64,000 bases of DNA, from positions 124,001 through 188,000 of the forward strand of contig NZ_NISY01000015.1 in assembly GCF_007595705.1 (NCBI RefSeq). The letters run 5' to 3'. Under the pieces are notes generated by a model that saw only the letters and a program-made list of their open reading frames with translations, was not told where the DNA came from and made no database searches. Every line of letters starts with the position of its first letter. Position 1 is the first letter of the stretch. Positions 24,303 through 32,390 of this stretch are shown here, piece by piece. The stretch comes from Streptomyces sp. SAJ15 (GTDB taxonomy: Bacteria > Actinomycetota > Actinomycetes > Streptomycetales > Streptomycetaceae). Made by a program: the position numbers and the translations under genes.

Positions 24303-25412
24303 TCAGCTGCCCGTGCTGCGGTACGCCCGCAGCCCCGCCCGCCAGGCCAGCCCCGCCAGCGCGCAGCAGCCGACGGCGACCGGCGGCGCCCCGAACGCGG
24401 CCCAGTCCGGCAGGCCCGTCGGGTCGTCCCGGTCCAGGATGTACAGCGCGGGCAGCCAGTTGACGAAGGCCAGCGGGATGACGAAGGTGACGCCGCGTAG
24501 CAGCTCGGTGGCGAAGACGGTGGGCGGGTACTGGAGCAGCGCGTTGCCGCCGTAGGTGAACGAGTTCTGCACCTCGGAGGCGTCGTTGGCCCAGAACTGG
24601 AAGGCCGCCCCGGCCACGAAGACCGCCCCGAAGATGGCCGTTCCGCCGACCACCATGAGCGGCAGGAGCAGCAGCCGGTCCCAGGTCCAGTCGACGTCGA
24701 TGCGGGATGTCGCCCAGACCAGCACCAGCAGGCCCTGGATCAGCCGGCCCACCCGGCGCAGCGCGAAGCGGTCGGCGGCGACCTGGGCGAGGATCGGCGC
24801 GGGCCGCACCAGCAGGCTGTCCATCGTGCCGTCCCGCACCCGCCGGCCCACCCGGCCCAGGTTGCCGAACAGCAGGTCGGCCAGGCCGAAGGCGGTGCAG
24901 CTGGTCCCGTAGAAGAAGGCCACCTCCGCCAGCGAGAACCCGCCGAGGGCCTCCACGTGCGAGAACATCAGGGTGATCGCGACGAAGTCCAGGGCGTTGG
25001 CGATCAGATTACCCAGCGTCATGATCACGAACGAGGTGCGGTAGGCCATCGTGGAGCGCACCCACATCGCCACGATGAGCCCGTACGCCCGCAGCCCCTG
25101 TCGCGCCTGGTCGAGGCGCCCGCCGCGACGGTCCTCGGAGAGGCCGGCCCTGGACACGCCATCCTGGGATGCGCTGTCCCTGGTTGCGCCGTCCCCGGTT
25201 GTGCTGTCGCTGGTTGCGCTGTCCCCAGTTGCGCTGTCCCCGGTTGCGCTGTCCCTGGATGTGCCATCGCCGGATAAGCCGTCCCCGGATAAGCCGCCGG
25301 CGGCCGTCTGGGGGCCGTTCCCGTCCCCGTACGGGAGTACGCCGCCACCGGCCCGCGCGGGCCCCGTGGGCGGGCTCGGGGCGCCCTCGTGGGGAGGAAT
25401 GTCGTCAGCCAC
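24303..25412 (-). CDS. ABC-2 type permease with pentapeptide-repeat N terminus and two TTA codons
   Basis: A 369-residue membrane subunit starting at GTG, overlapping the upstream permease by 8 bases. Residues about 41-95 are eleven imperfect pentapeptides of the form [LAT]-[ST]-x-D-[GS] (GLSGDGLSGDGTSRDSATGD and onward), encoded by 15-bp DNA repeats. Leu41 and Leu46 in this repeat are both TTA codons, so translation probably depends on bldA. The remaining about 270 residues have six membrane helices and the ABC-2/DUF990 pattern, ending LAWRAGLRAYRSTGS. Close relatives usually lack such a repeat, so the extension looks recently acquired. Confidence 0.87.
   Translation of the reverse strand: MADDIPPHEGAPSPPTGPARAGGGVLPYGDGNGPQTAAGGLSGDGLSGDGTSRDSATGDSATGDSATSDSTTGDGATRDSASQDGVSRAGLSEDRRGGRLDQARQGLRAYGLIVAMWVRSTMAYRTSFVIMTLGNLIANALDFVAITLMFSHVEALGGFSLAEVAFFYGTSCTAFGLADLLFGNLGRVGRRVRDGTMDSLLVRPAPILAQVAADRFALRRVGRLIQGLLVLVWATSRIDVDWTWDRLLLLPLMVVGGTAIFGAVFVAGAAFQFWANDASEVQNSFTYGGNALLQYPPTVFATELLRGVTFVIPLAFVNWLPALYILDRDDPTGLPDWAAFGAPPVAVGCCALAGLAWRAGLRAYRSTGS
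25128..25292. repeat. 15-bp coding minisatellite in the ABC permease gene
   Basis: Eleven imperfect 15-bp units (consensus on the + strand near ggttgcgctgtcccc) encode pentapeptides on the minus strand. Units keep the reading frame, so copy number can change without a frameshift. The TTA codons lie in the first two units of the protein. The segment is less GC-rich than its surroundings. Confidence 0.8.
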
Positions 25413-26205
25413 CCTGGACGACCACCTTCCGGGTGGCGAGGGACTGGAGCGCGCGGCCGGCGGCCAGCAGTACCACCGCCCACCCGAGTTGGAAGGCCAG
25501 CGCCTCGGCCAGCCCGGCGCCCCGGTGCCGGCCGAGCAGCACGTCGGCGGGGACCTGGAGCATCGCCGACCAGGGCAGCGCCCGGGCGATCTCGCCGAGC
25601 GTGCCGGGGAAGAGGTTGAGCGGCAGGATCATCCCGGAGAAGAAGAGGCAGAGCAGGCCGCTGAGCATGTTGAGCCCGGAGCCGTCGAGCAGCCAGAACG
25701 CGGCGAGCGCGACGAGGTAGCGCACCGCGAAGCCGACGAGCACGCCCAGCGTCACCGAGAGCAGGAAGGCCAGCCAGGTGAGCGGGGCGGTGGGCAGGGC
25801 GAGTTCGAAGACCAGTGCCCCGCAGGCCATCGGTGCCACGCCCCGGGCCAGCAGTTGGAAGAGCGCCCGGCCCAGGTCGCCCGCGAGCCACCACAACTGG
25901 AGGTCGACCGGGCGGTAGAGGTCGACGGCGATGTCGCCGGTCCTGATCCGCTCCTGGAGCTCCTCCTGGAAGCCGCCGCCCATCAACGCGGCGGTGGCCA
26001 GCAGGGCCTGTCCGACCCAGACGAAGGTGATCGCCTGGGACACGTCGTAACCGCCGAGGTGCGGACGCTGGTCCCACAGTGCGGTATAGGTGTAGGCCCA
26101 GATGAAACCGAAGACGGTGTTGGTGAACACCCCTGCCGCGGTGGCGATCCGGTACGTCGCGTAGCGTCTGAACCCGCTCTTCGCGACGGACGCGTACAGC
26201 CGCAT
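25405..26205 (-). CDS. ABC-2 type permease (DUF990-like)
   Basis: A 266-residue membrane subunit with six predicted helices; conserved stretches include AYTYTALWDQRPHLGGYDVS and ELQERIRTGDIAVDLYRPVD. It is the first gene of the operon permease-permease-ATPase-DUF1707. The ATG at 26205 (MRLYASVAKSGF) was chosen because GGGAGGGG lies about 8 nt upstream; an in-frame ATG further out would add nine residues of low likelihood. It overlaps the second permease by 8 bases. The two permeases probably heterodimerise. Confidence 0.87.
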   Translation of the reverse strand: MRLYASVAKSGFRRYATYRIATAAGVFTNTVFGFIWAYTYTALWDQRPHLGGYDVSQAITFVWVGQALLATAALMGGGFQEELQERIRTGDIAVDLYRPVDLQLWWLAGDLGRALFQLLARGVAPMACGALVFELALPTAPLTWLAFLLSVTLGVLVGFAVRYLVALAAFWLLDGSGLNMLSGLLCLFFSGMILPLNLFPGTLGEIARALPWSAMLQVPADVLLGRHRGAGLAEALAFQLGWAVVLLAAGRALQSLATRKVVVQGG

Positions 26206-26468
26206 GTGACCGCCCCTCCCTCCGGGCTGCACCGAAGTTCAGGAGCCTAGGGCGAAGGTCGGAAGGACTTCCAGGTAATTTCACCGGTGGGAGTGATGGA
26301 GCTCACCCTTCTGGCCGGTTACAGAGCTGTCACAGGTGGGCTCCACCACCACCGTCGCAGAACGGATGATGCGACAGTGTCTTATGGGGCGTACCACGCT
26401 AATCGCCCGACACGCCACCATTCCGTCGCCGTGGAACCTCCGGCGGCGGCCGAGGAGTCTCAGGAGAC

Positions 26469-29426
26469 ATGAGCGACGAGCCCCACAAGCAGGAACCCCC
26501 ACGGTCGAAGGACGGCGGCGAGCAGGCTTCCGGTTCCGCCTCCGACTCTGGTTCCCGCTCCGATACCCCCTGGGCTTCCCGGAAGGACAGCACCACCGGC
26601 GGCGGCAAGGCCGTCGGTAACACGCGTGAGCGGGGCGGCGACAGCGACGGTGGTGAGCGGTCCGGCACGGCCGGTGCGCGACGTGGCGAGATGAGCGAGC
26701 GGCCCTCCGGGGGCGCGCCGAAGCCGACCGTGCCCCCGGCCCCGACCCAGGCTCCGAAGCCCGTCCCGAACCAGGCTCCGAGGTCTTCCCAGGCCCCGGC
26801 CCCGAAGCCGGCCCAGGCCCCGACCCCGAACCGGGCCCCGGCGCCGCCGGCGAAGCCGGCCGCGGCGGCCACCCCGCCGCGGGTCCCCAAGCCCACGCCG
26901 GGCGCCGCCCCCGCCGCGTCCGCCGCGGGCGGCCCGGTGCCCCCCGCCGGCGGCCCCTCCGCCGGTAACGCCAGCGCGCTCGACGCTCTCAACGCCGCCG
27001 TCGCCAAGAACGCCGCGGCCGGCGGCGCCTCCCCGGACGCCGCCACCCGCGCCATGCCCGCCGCCAAGCCGGCCGCCAAGCCGGCCGCCACGGCCCAGGC
27101 CACGACCGAGGCGGCCTCCGCGGCCGCCGCCGCGGGCCCCGCCGCGAGCGACGGGAAGAGCGCCAAGGGCGCGAAGGACGGCAAGGGCAAGGGCAAGGCC
27201 AAGCGCACCCGCCCCAAGCGCACCGGCTGGCGCCGGCTCGTCCCGACCTGGCGGATGGTGCTCGGCGCCTTCCTGCTGATCGTGCTGCTCATCGGCGGCG
27301 CCCTGGTGACCGGTTACCTGCTCGTCGACATCCCCAAGGCCAACGCCGCGGCGACCGCGCAGAGCAACGTCTATCTCTACTCGGACGGCTCCGTGCTCGC
27401 CCGCCAGGGCAAGGTCAACCGGGAGAACATCAAGCTCAGCCAGGTCCCCAAGAACGTGCAGCGGGCCGTGCTGGCCGCCGAGGACCGGGACTTCTACTCC
27501 GAGTCCGCGGTCAACCCCGCGGCGATGCTCCGCGCCGCCTGGAACACCGCCACCGGCAAGGGCAAGCAGTCCGGCTCCACCATCACCCAGCAGTACGTCA
27601 AGAACTACTACCTGGACCAGGATCAGACGGTCACCCGTAAGGCGCGGGAGTTCTTCATCGCCATAAAGCTGGACAACGAGGTGAGCAAGGACGACATCCT
27701 CGAGGGCTACCTCAACACCAGCTACTTCGGCCGGAACGCGTACGGCATCCAGGCCGCGGCGCAGGAGTACTACGGCAAGGACGTCGAGAAGCTCACCACC
27801 GCGGAGGGCGCGTACCTGGCGACGCTGCTCAACGCGCCGAGCGCCTACGACGTGGTGGCCCACCCGCAGAGCAAGAAGGCGGCCACCGCCCGTTGGGCGT
27901 ACGTGATGGACGGCATGGTCAAGGAGGGCTGGCTGGACTCCGCCGAGCGGGAGAAGGCGAAGTTCCCGACCCCCGGCAAGCTCCGCCCCCAGTCCGGCAT
28001 GTCCGGCCAGCGCGGCTACCTGGTCGAGGCCGTCCAGGACTACCTGATCAGCAGCGGCGTCATCGACGAGCAGACGCTGGCGCGTGGCGGCTACCGCATC
28101 ACCACCACCATCGACAAGAAGCGGCAGACCGCCTTCGTCGACGCGGTCCAGGGCCAGCTGCTGAGCAAGCTCAGCAAGGACCGCAAGGTGGACCGGTACG
28201 TGCGTGCCGGCGGCGCGTCGATCGACCCGAAGACCGGCAAGGTCGTCGCGCTCTACGGCGGCGTCGACTACACCAAGCAGTTCGTCAACAACGCCACCCG
28301 GCGTGACTACCAGGTCGGCTCCACCTTCAAGCCGTTCGTCTTCACCTCGGCCTCGCAGAACGGCTCCACCACCCAGGACGGCGTCCGGATCACCCCGAAC
28401 ACCGTCTACGACGGCACCAGCCAGCGCCCGGTCGTGGGCTGGTCGGGCGGTAGGTACGCCCCGGAGAACGAGGACCACGCGAACTACGGGCCGGTCACGG
28501 TCACCAAGGCCACCGACAAGTCCGTCAACTCGGTCTACGCCCAGATGGCGGTGGACGTCGGCCCGGAGAAGGTCAAGGAGACCGCGATCGAGCTGGGGCT
28601 GCCGGAGAAGACCCCGGACCTCAACCCGTACCCCTCGATCGCGCTCGGCACCGCCACCGCCAGCGTCCTGGACATGACCGAGGCGTACGCCACCCTGGCC
28701 AACCACGGCAAGAGCGGCGGACACATCCTCGTCACGAAGATCACCAAGGACGGCTCGGAGCTTCAGCTGCCGGACCGCGACCCGAGCCGCCAGGCCGTGC
28801 CGCGCTCCGCGGCCGACGCCACCACCTCGATCCTGCGCAGCGTCGTGGAGTCGCCCGGCGGCACCGGCTACAACGCCAAGGCCGCCGGCCGTCCGGCGGC
28901 GGGCAAGACCGGTACCGCGGAGGAGGACAAGGCCGCCTGGTTCGCGGGCTTCACCCCCGACCTGGCGACCGTGGTCGCGGTGATGGGCCAGGACTCCAAC
29001 ACCGGCGCCCAGAAGCCGCTCTACGGGGCGACGGGCCTGCCGCGCATCAACGGCGGCGGCTACCCGGCCCAGATCTGGGCCGCGTACACCGCCGACGCCC
29101 TGAAGGGGAAGCCGGCCAAGGAGTTCGACCTGGAGATGGAGGGCGGCCCGGCGGTGCCGGAGATCCCGCCGGCCACGACCACCACCGAGCCGACCGACGA
29201 GCCCAGCACCGCGCCGCCGACGACGGAGGCACCGCCGACGACGGAGGCGCCCACCACGCCGCCGACCACCGAGCCCACCCTCATCCCGCCGACGCTGCCC
29301 ACCCAGCTGCCCACCTTCACCCCGCCCACCCTGCCGCCCACGGGCGGTACCGGGGGCCCGGGCGGGCCGGGCGGCACCGGGACGGAGGAGCCGGGGGATC
29401 CGGGGACCGATCCGACGCTCTTCTAG
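26469..29426 (+). CDS. Bifunctional penicillin-binding protein (transglycosylase/transpeptidase)
   Basis: A 985-residue class A PBP. Residues 1-255 are a long disordered Ala/Pro/Lys-rich cytoplasmic region; one membrane helix follows (about 262-285). The glycosyltransferase domain contains AVLAAEDRDFYSE and GSTITQQYVKNYYL. The transpeptidase motifs are complete: Ser618-Thr-Phe-Lys621, Ser685-Val-Asn687 and Lys813-Thr-Gly815. A Thr/Pro-rich tail (repeated TTEAPPTTEAPTTPPTTEP) ends the protein and probably spans the wall. It builds peptidoglycan at growing tips or septa. The 263-bp gap upstream (26206-26468) has no gene; it holds the divergent promoters. The RBS CAGGAGAC precedes the ATG. Confidence 0.95.
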   Translation: MSDEPHKQEPPRSKDGGEQASGSASDSGSRSDTPWASRKDSTTGGGKAVGNTRERGGDSDGGERSGTAGARRGEMSERPSGGAPKPTVPPAPTQAPKPVPNQAPRSSQAPAPKPAQAPTPNRAPAPPAKPAAAATPPRVPKPTPGAAPAASAAGGPVPPAGGPSAGNASALDALNAAVAKNAAAGGASPDAATRAMPAAKPAAKPAATAQATTEAASAAAAAGPAASDGKSAKGAKDGKGKGKAKRTRPKRTGWRRLVPTWRMVLGAFLLIVLLIGGALVTGYLLVDIPKANAAATAQSNVYLYSDGSVLARQGKVNRENIKLSQVPKNVQRAVLAAEDRDFYSESAVNPAAMLRAAWNTATGKGKQSGSTITQQYVKNYYLDQDQTVTRKAREFFIAIKLDNEVSKDDILEGYLNTSYFGRNAYGIQAAAQEYYGKDVEKLTTAEGAYLATLLNAPSAYDVVAHPQSKKAATARWAYVMDGMVKEGWLDSAEREKAKFPTPGKLRPQSGMSGQRGYLVEAVQDYLISSGVIDEQTLARGGYRITTTIDKKRQTAFVDAVQGQLLSKLSKDRKVDRYVRAGGASIDPKTGKVVALYGGVDYTKQFVNNATRRDYQVGSTFKPFVFTSASQNGSTTQDGVRITPNTVYDGTSQRPVVGWSGGRYAPENEDHANYGPVTVTKATDKSVNSVYAQMAVDVGPEKVKETAIELGLPEKTPDLNPYPSIALGTATASVLDMTEAYATLANHGKSGGHILVTKITKDGSELQLPDRDPSRQAVPRSAADATTSILRSVVESPGGTGYNAKAAGRPAAGKTGTAEEDKAAWFAGFTPDLATVVAVMGQDSNTGAQKPLYGATGLPRINGGGYPAQIWAAYTADALKGKPAKEFDLEMEGGPAVPEIPPATTTTEPTDEPSTAPPTTEAPPTTEAPTTPPTTEPTLIPPTLPTQLPTFTPPTLPPTGGTGGPGGPGGTGTEEPGDPGTDPTLF

Positions 29427-29437
29427 CGCCGTACGCG

Positions 29438-29475
29438 CGAGGGGCCGCAGCCTGGTGACAGGCGGCGGCCCCTCG
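29438..29475. terminator. Bidirectional terminator between the PBP gene and gdx
   Basis: An 11-bp stem, CGAGGGGCCGC/GCGGCCCCTCG, with a 16-nt loop, just after the PBP stop and in the convergent gap to the exporter gene. Confidence 0.75.
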
Positions 29476-29559
29476 GTCGTGTACGGGCTCCCGGGCCGTT
29501 GCGGTACGGGCTCTCCGGCCCGTACCGGCTCCGGCCCGCTACGGGTCCGGCGTGCCGGG

Positions 29560-29880
29560 TCAGTGGCCCGAGGTCGCCTTGAGGCCGACCACGGCCACCA
29601 GCAGCAGCGCGACGAAGAAGACCCGGGCGGCGGTGGCGGGCTCGCCCAGCAGCGTCATGCCGAGCACCGCGGCGCCGGCGGCGCCGATGCCCACCCAGAC
29701 GCCGTAGGCGGTGCCGATGGGCAGGCTCCTGGCGGCCTGGGCGAGCAGCAGCATGCTGGCGACGATCGCGGCACCGGTGAAGACGCTGGGCCACAGCCGG
29801 GTGAAGCCCTCGGTGTACTTCATCCCGACCGACCAGCCGACCTCCAGCAGTCCGGCGACGACGAGCAGGATCCAGGCCAT
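29560..29880 (-). CDS. gdx: SMR family guanidinium exporter (Gdx/SugE)
   Basis: A 106-residue small multidrug-resistance protein with four membrane helices. MAWILLVVAGLLEVGWSVGM carries the essential Glu of SMR proteins, and KYTEGFTRLWPS, SLPIGTAYGVWVGIGAAGAA and LLGEPATAAR match E. coli SugE closely, placing it in the guanidinium/proton exchanger (Gdx) subgroup. A guanidine-III riboswitch sits 33 nt upstream of the start codon, confirming guanidine export as the role. The ATG at 29880 follows GGAGGT; the longer frame to 30009 runs through the riboswitch. Confidence 0.95.
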   Translation of the reverse strand: MAWILLVVAGLLEVGWSVGMKYTEGFTRLWPSVFTGAAIVASMLLLAQAARSLPIGTAYGVWVGIGAAGAAVLGMTLLGEPATAARVFFVALLLVAVVGLKATSGH

Positions 29881-29913
29881 GACGGCACCTCCGGGTGCGT
29901 GGACGACAGGGGT

Positions 29914-29955
29914 GCGTCGTCTTTGCCTGACCCGGTACGGCGCGTCTCGTCGGGG
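29914..29955 (-). ncRNA. Guanidine-III riboswitch (ykkC-III)
   Basis: Reading the minus strand, the 42-nt element begins CCCCGACGAGACGCGCCGT and continues ACCGGGTCAGGCAAAGACG then ACGC. This follows the known class (CCGGACGAGGUGCGCCGU / ACCCGGUCAGGACAAGACG / GCGC) almost base for base. P1 pairs CCCG with CGGG, P2 pairs GCGCCGT with ACGACGC through one mismatch, and the ACGA and CAGG/AAGACG joining strands that build the ligand-binding pseudoknot are retained. It lies immediately 5' of the SMR exporter, the classic target of guanidine riboswitches. The likely mode is translational control, since the ribosome-binding site follows closely and no intrinsic terminator lies between. Confidence 0.92.
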
Positions 29956-29981
29956 TGGTTCCGACCGTAGCAAAGGGCACG

Positions 29982-30011
29982 AAAAAAGGGTGATGACCCA
30001 GGTCACCACCC
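29982..30011 (-). terminator. Intrinsic terminator with T-run after the GroES-like gene
   Basis: On the minus strand an 11-bp stem (GGGTGGTGACC with GGTCATCACCC, one G-U pair) is followed by six T. A true T-tract is unusual in this genome. It ends the GroES-like gene and isolates the riboswitch-gdx unit from upstream transcription. Confidence 0.85.
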
Positions 30012-30065
30012 TCGTCTCGTAGCGCGTCGGCGCCGCGTGGGACGCCGTCGCCGCGTCGGGCGCCG

Positions 30066-30407
30066 TTACAGGTACAGCCCCGTGGAGTCCTCGGAGCCCT
30101 CCAGCCGCTCGGCCGCGACCGCGTGCAGATCGCGCTCCCGCATCAGCACGTAGGCCACCCCGCGGACCTCCACCTCGGCCCGGTCCTCCGGGTCGTAGAG
30201 CACCCGGTCGCCCGGCTCCACGGTGCGTACGTTCTGCCCGACCGCGACCACCTCGGCCCAGGCCAGCCGCCGGCCCACCGCCGCGGTGGCCGGAATCACG
30301 ATGCCGCCGGACGAGCGCCGCTCGCCCTCCGGGATGTCGGTACGGACCAGCACCCGGTCGTGCAGCATCCGGATGGGCAGCTTGTCATGGGACGTGTTCG
30401 TACTCAC
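30066..30407 (-). CDS. GroES-like (Cpn10 fold) protein
   Basis: A 113-residue protein starting at GTG. It has the Cpn10 pattern: IRMLHDRVLVRTDIPEGERR, the mobile-loop region SSGGIVIPATAA, AEVVAVGQNVRTVEPGDRVL and YVLMREREDL-like ending. It is a paralog of classical GroES, with a longer C-terminal tail (AAERLEGSEDSTGLYL) and no adjacent groEL. Such stand-alone Cpn10 homologs are common in actinomycetes. Whether it still caps a chaperonin is unknown. An intrinsic terminator follows. Confidence 0.85.
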   Translation of the reverse strand: MSTNTSHDKLPIRMLHDRVLVRTDIPEGERRSSGGIVIPATAAVGRRLAWAEVVAVGQNVRTVEPGDRVLYDPEDRAEVEVRGVAYVLMRERDLHAVAAERLEGSEDSTGLYL

Positions 30408-30480
30408 GCGAAGACCGTACCTGTCCGAGGGGCACGGCCGCGCCACAGGCGGGGCACAGCCGCGCCCCGGTGCGCGCCGC

Positions 30481-30801
30481 TCACGCGTCGTGGCGCCGCG
30501 AGGAGGTCACCAGCAGGCCGATCACCCCGACGGCGAGCAGCGCCACCGGGACGATCCGCTCCATCCGCGGGGACCCGTCCTCGGCGACCAGCTGGCCGCG
30601 CACCTGGGTGACCGCGCGCTGGGCGGCCACGTACGCCCGCCCGGCGGTGCGGTCCACCGTCTCGGCGGCCTTCGCCTTGGCGTCGCCGATGATCGTCTTG
30701 GGGTGCACCCGGACGCCGATCTCGTCGAGCGTCACGGCGAGCTCCTGCCGCCTGCGGGCGATGTCCGCCTCGATCTGCGCAGGGGTCCTGCCATCCGCCA
30801 C
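30481..30801 (-). CDS. DUF3618 domain membrane-anchored protein
   Basis: A 106-residue protein starting at GTG. ADGRTPAQIEADIARRRQEL then AVTLDEIGVRVHPKTIIGDA is the DUF3618 signature; a charged helix follows and the protein ends in one membrane helix (VPVALLAVGVIGLLVTSSRR). It is presumably tail-anchored in the membrane. Members are widespread in actinomycetes, often beside phage-holin-like envelope genes. The function is unknown. The longer open frame (to 30888) lacks a good start context. Confidence 0.82.
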   Translation of the reverse strand: MADGRTPAQIEADIARRRQELAVTLDEIGVRVHPKTIIGDAKAKAAETVDRTAGRAYVAAQRAVTQVRGQLVAEDGSPRMERIVPVALLAVGVIGLLVTSSRRHDA

Positions 30802-30979
30802 CGCGCTGCCTCCGTCACAAGTCCGTCGATCCCGAGCATTCCGTGGTGGACAGTCTGTCAGCTCTGTCCCGTCCGTGCCCCACAGCACCCCCGTTTGCCC
30901 GGCTGGCTAGGCTCGGAGTGCGGCGCAGCGCGCCCGCCGGACACGATCGGTGCCCGGCGCACCCCCGACGAGGAGAGCC

Positions 30980-31447
30980 ATGAGCGAGCGACTCAAGCCC
31001 GGCGACACCGCCCCCGCCTTCACCCTCCCCGACGCGGACGGCAAGCAGGTCTCGCTCGCCGACCACGCCGGCCGCAAGGTGATCGTCTACTTCTACCCGG
31101 CGGCGCTCACCCCCGGCTGCACCAAGCAGGCCTGCGACTTCACCGACAACCTGGACTTCCTCGCCGGCCACGGCTACGACGTGATCGGCATCTCGCCCGA
31201 CAAGCCGGAGAAGCTGGCGAAGTTCCGCGAGAAGGAGGAGCTCGGGGTCACCCTGCTCGGCGACCCGGACAAGGCGGTGCTGGAGGCGTACGGCGCCTTC
31301 GGCGAGAAGAAGCTGTACGGCAAGACCGTCACCGGCGTCATCCGTTCCACCGTCGTCGTGGACGAGGAGGGCAAGGTGGAGCGGGCGCTGTACAACGTGA
31401 AGGCGACCGGCCACGTGGCGAAGATCATCAAGGACCTGGGGCTCTAG
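30980..31447 (+). CDS. bcp: Thioredoxin-dependent thiol peroxidase (Bcp/PrxQ)
   Basis: A 155-residue peroxiredoxin. The peroxidatic Cys47 lies in YPAALTPGCTKQACDF and the resolving Cys52 follows five residues on, as in atypical 2-Cys PrxQ. It reduces hydroperoxides with thioredoxin. The ATG at 30980 has AGGAG 5 nt upstream; it fits the family N terminus (MSERLKPGDTAPAFTLPD), unlike the upstream in-frame ATG. It is followed by tRNA-Leu. Confidence 0.94.
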   Translation: MSERLKPGDTAPAFTLPDADGKQVSLADHAGRKVIVYFYPAALTPGCTKQACDFTDNLDFLAGHGYDVIGISPDKPEKLAKFREKEELGVTLLGDPDKAVLEAYGAFGEKKLYGKTVTGVIRSTVVVDEEGKVERALYNVKATGHVAKIIKDLGL

Positions 31448-31502
31448 CCAGGACGCCCGCCTGCCCGCCGCGCCGGTGGCCCGATACGATGGCTGGCGGC
31501 TG

Positions 31503-31586
31503 GCGGCCGTGGTGGAATTGGCAGTCACGCTGGGTTTAGGTCCCAGTGGGGTAACACCCGTGAGGGTTCGAGTCCCTCCGGCCGCA
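31503..31586 (+). tRNA. tRNA-Leu (anticodon UAG)
   Basis: An 84-nt cloverleaf with a 7-bp acceptor stem GCGGCCG/CGGCCGC and discriminator A. The anticodon arm CTGGG-TTTAGGT-CCCAG reads TAG at the anticodon positions, decoding CUA leucine. A long variable arm (TGGGGTAACACCC) is present as expected for leucine, and the T-arm contains GGTTCGAGTCC. CCA is not encoded. It lies between bcp and the rdgB terminator. Confidence 0.95.
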
Positions 31587-31710
31587 CATCGCGCGTTCCG
31601 CGCCGCACGTGCCGTGCCGCGCCGTGAGGCGCGTCCACGGCACGGCGCGTTGACCGGGTCGACGCGTCCTCATCGCGCGCCACGGCCCCGAGCCGGGCGA
31701 CGTTCGCGCA

Positions 31711-31749
31711 CCACGGGCCCGGACCGACAACGACGGTCCGGGCCCGTGG
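31711..31749. terminator. Terminator between tRNA-Leu and rdgB
   Basis: A perfect 16-bp stem, CCACGGGCCCGGACCG/CGGTCCGGGCCCGTGG, with a 7-nt loop, between the tRNA and the convergent rdgB gene. Confidence 0.88.
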
Positions 31750-31767
31750 TGTTGGCCGGCGACCGGG

Positions 31768-32370
31768 TCAGCCGAGCAGTTCGCGCACCACCGGGACCAG
31801 CGCCCGGAACGCCTTGCCGCGGTGGCTGATCGCGTTCTTCTCCTCCGGCGTCAGCTCGGCGCAGGTCCGGCTCTCCCCCAGCGGCTGAAGGATCGGGTCG
31901 TAGCCGAAGCCGCCGGAGCCCGCCGGCTCGTGGCGCAGCGTGCCCTCCAGCCGGCCCTCGACCACCCGCTCCTCGCCGTCCGGCAGCGCCAGCGCCGCGG
32001 CGCAGGCGAAGTGCGCCCCGCGGTGCTCCTCGGCGATGTCGCCGAGTTGGGCCAGCAGCAGGTCCAGGTTGGCCTTGTCGTCGCCGTGCCGGCCGGCCCA
32101 GCGGGCGGAGAAGATGCCCGGGGCGCCGCCCAGGACGTCCACGCACAGCCCCGAGTCGTCGGCCACCGCCGGCAGACCGGTGGCCTGGGCCAGGGCGTGC
32201 GCCTTCAGCAGGGCGTTCTCGGCGAAGGTGACGCCGGTCTCCTTGACGTCCGGGATCTCGGGATAGGCGTCGGCGCCGACGAGTTCGACGTCCAGGCCGG
32301 CCCCGGTGAGGATCGAGCGCAGCTCGGTGACCTTGTGGGCGTTGCGGGTGGCGAGGATCAAGCGTGTCAT
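31768..32370 (-). CDS. rdgB: XTP/dITP diphosphatase (RdgB/HAM1)
   Basis: A 200-residue house-cleaning pyrophosphatase that removes dITP and XTP from the nucleotide pool. MTRLILATRNAHKVTELRSI, the FAENALLKAHALA segment, AVADDSGLCVDVLGGAPGIF, GGFGYDPI and ISHRGKAFRAL are the conserved blocks. The lipoprotein gene lies 20 bp upstream on the same strand and may share its transcript. Confidence 0.95.
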   Translation of the reverse strand: MTRLILATRNAHKVTELRSILTGAGLDVELVGADAYPEIPDVKETGVTFAENALLKAHALAQATGLPAVADDSGLCVDVLGGAPGIFSARWAGRHGDDKANLDLLLAQLGDIAEEHRGAHFACAAALALPDGEERVVEGRLEGTLRHEPAGSGGFGYDPILQPLGESRTCAELTPEEKNAISHRGKAFRALVPVVRELLG

Positions 32371-32390
32371 GGGACCCGATTATCGATGCC

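Noticed and set aside
25128..25292. A repeat array that might be taken for a CRISPR array.
   Set aside because: Units are contiguous 15-mers without spacers and encode in-frame pentapeptides of the permease.
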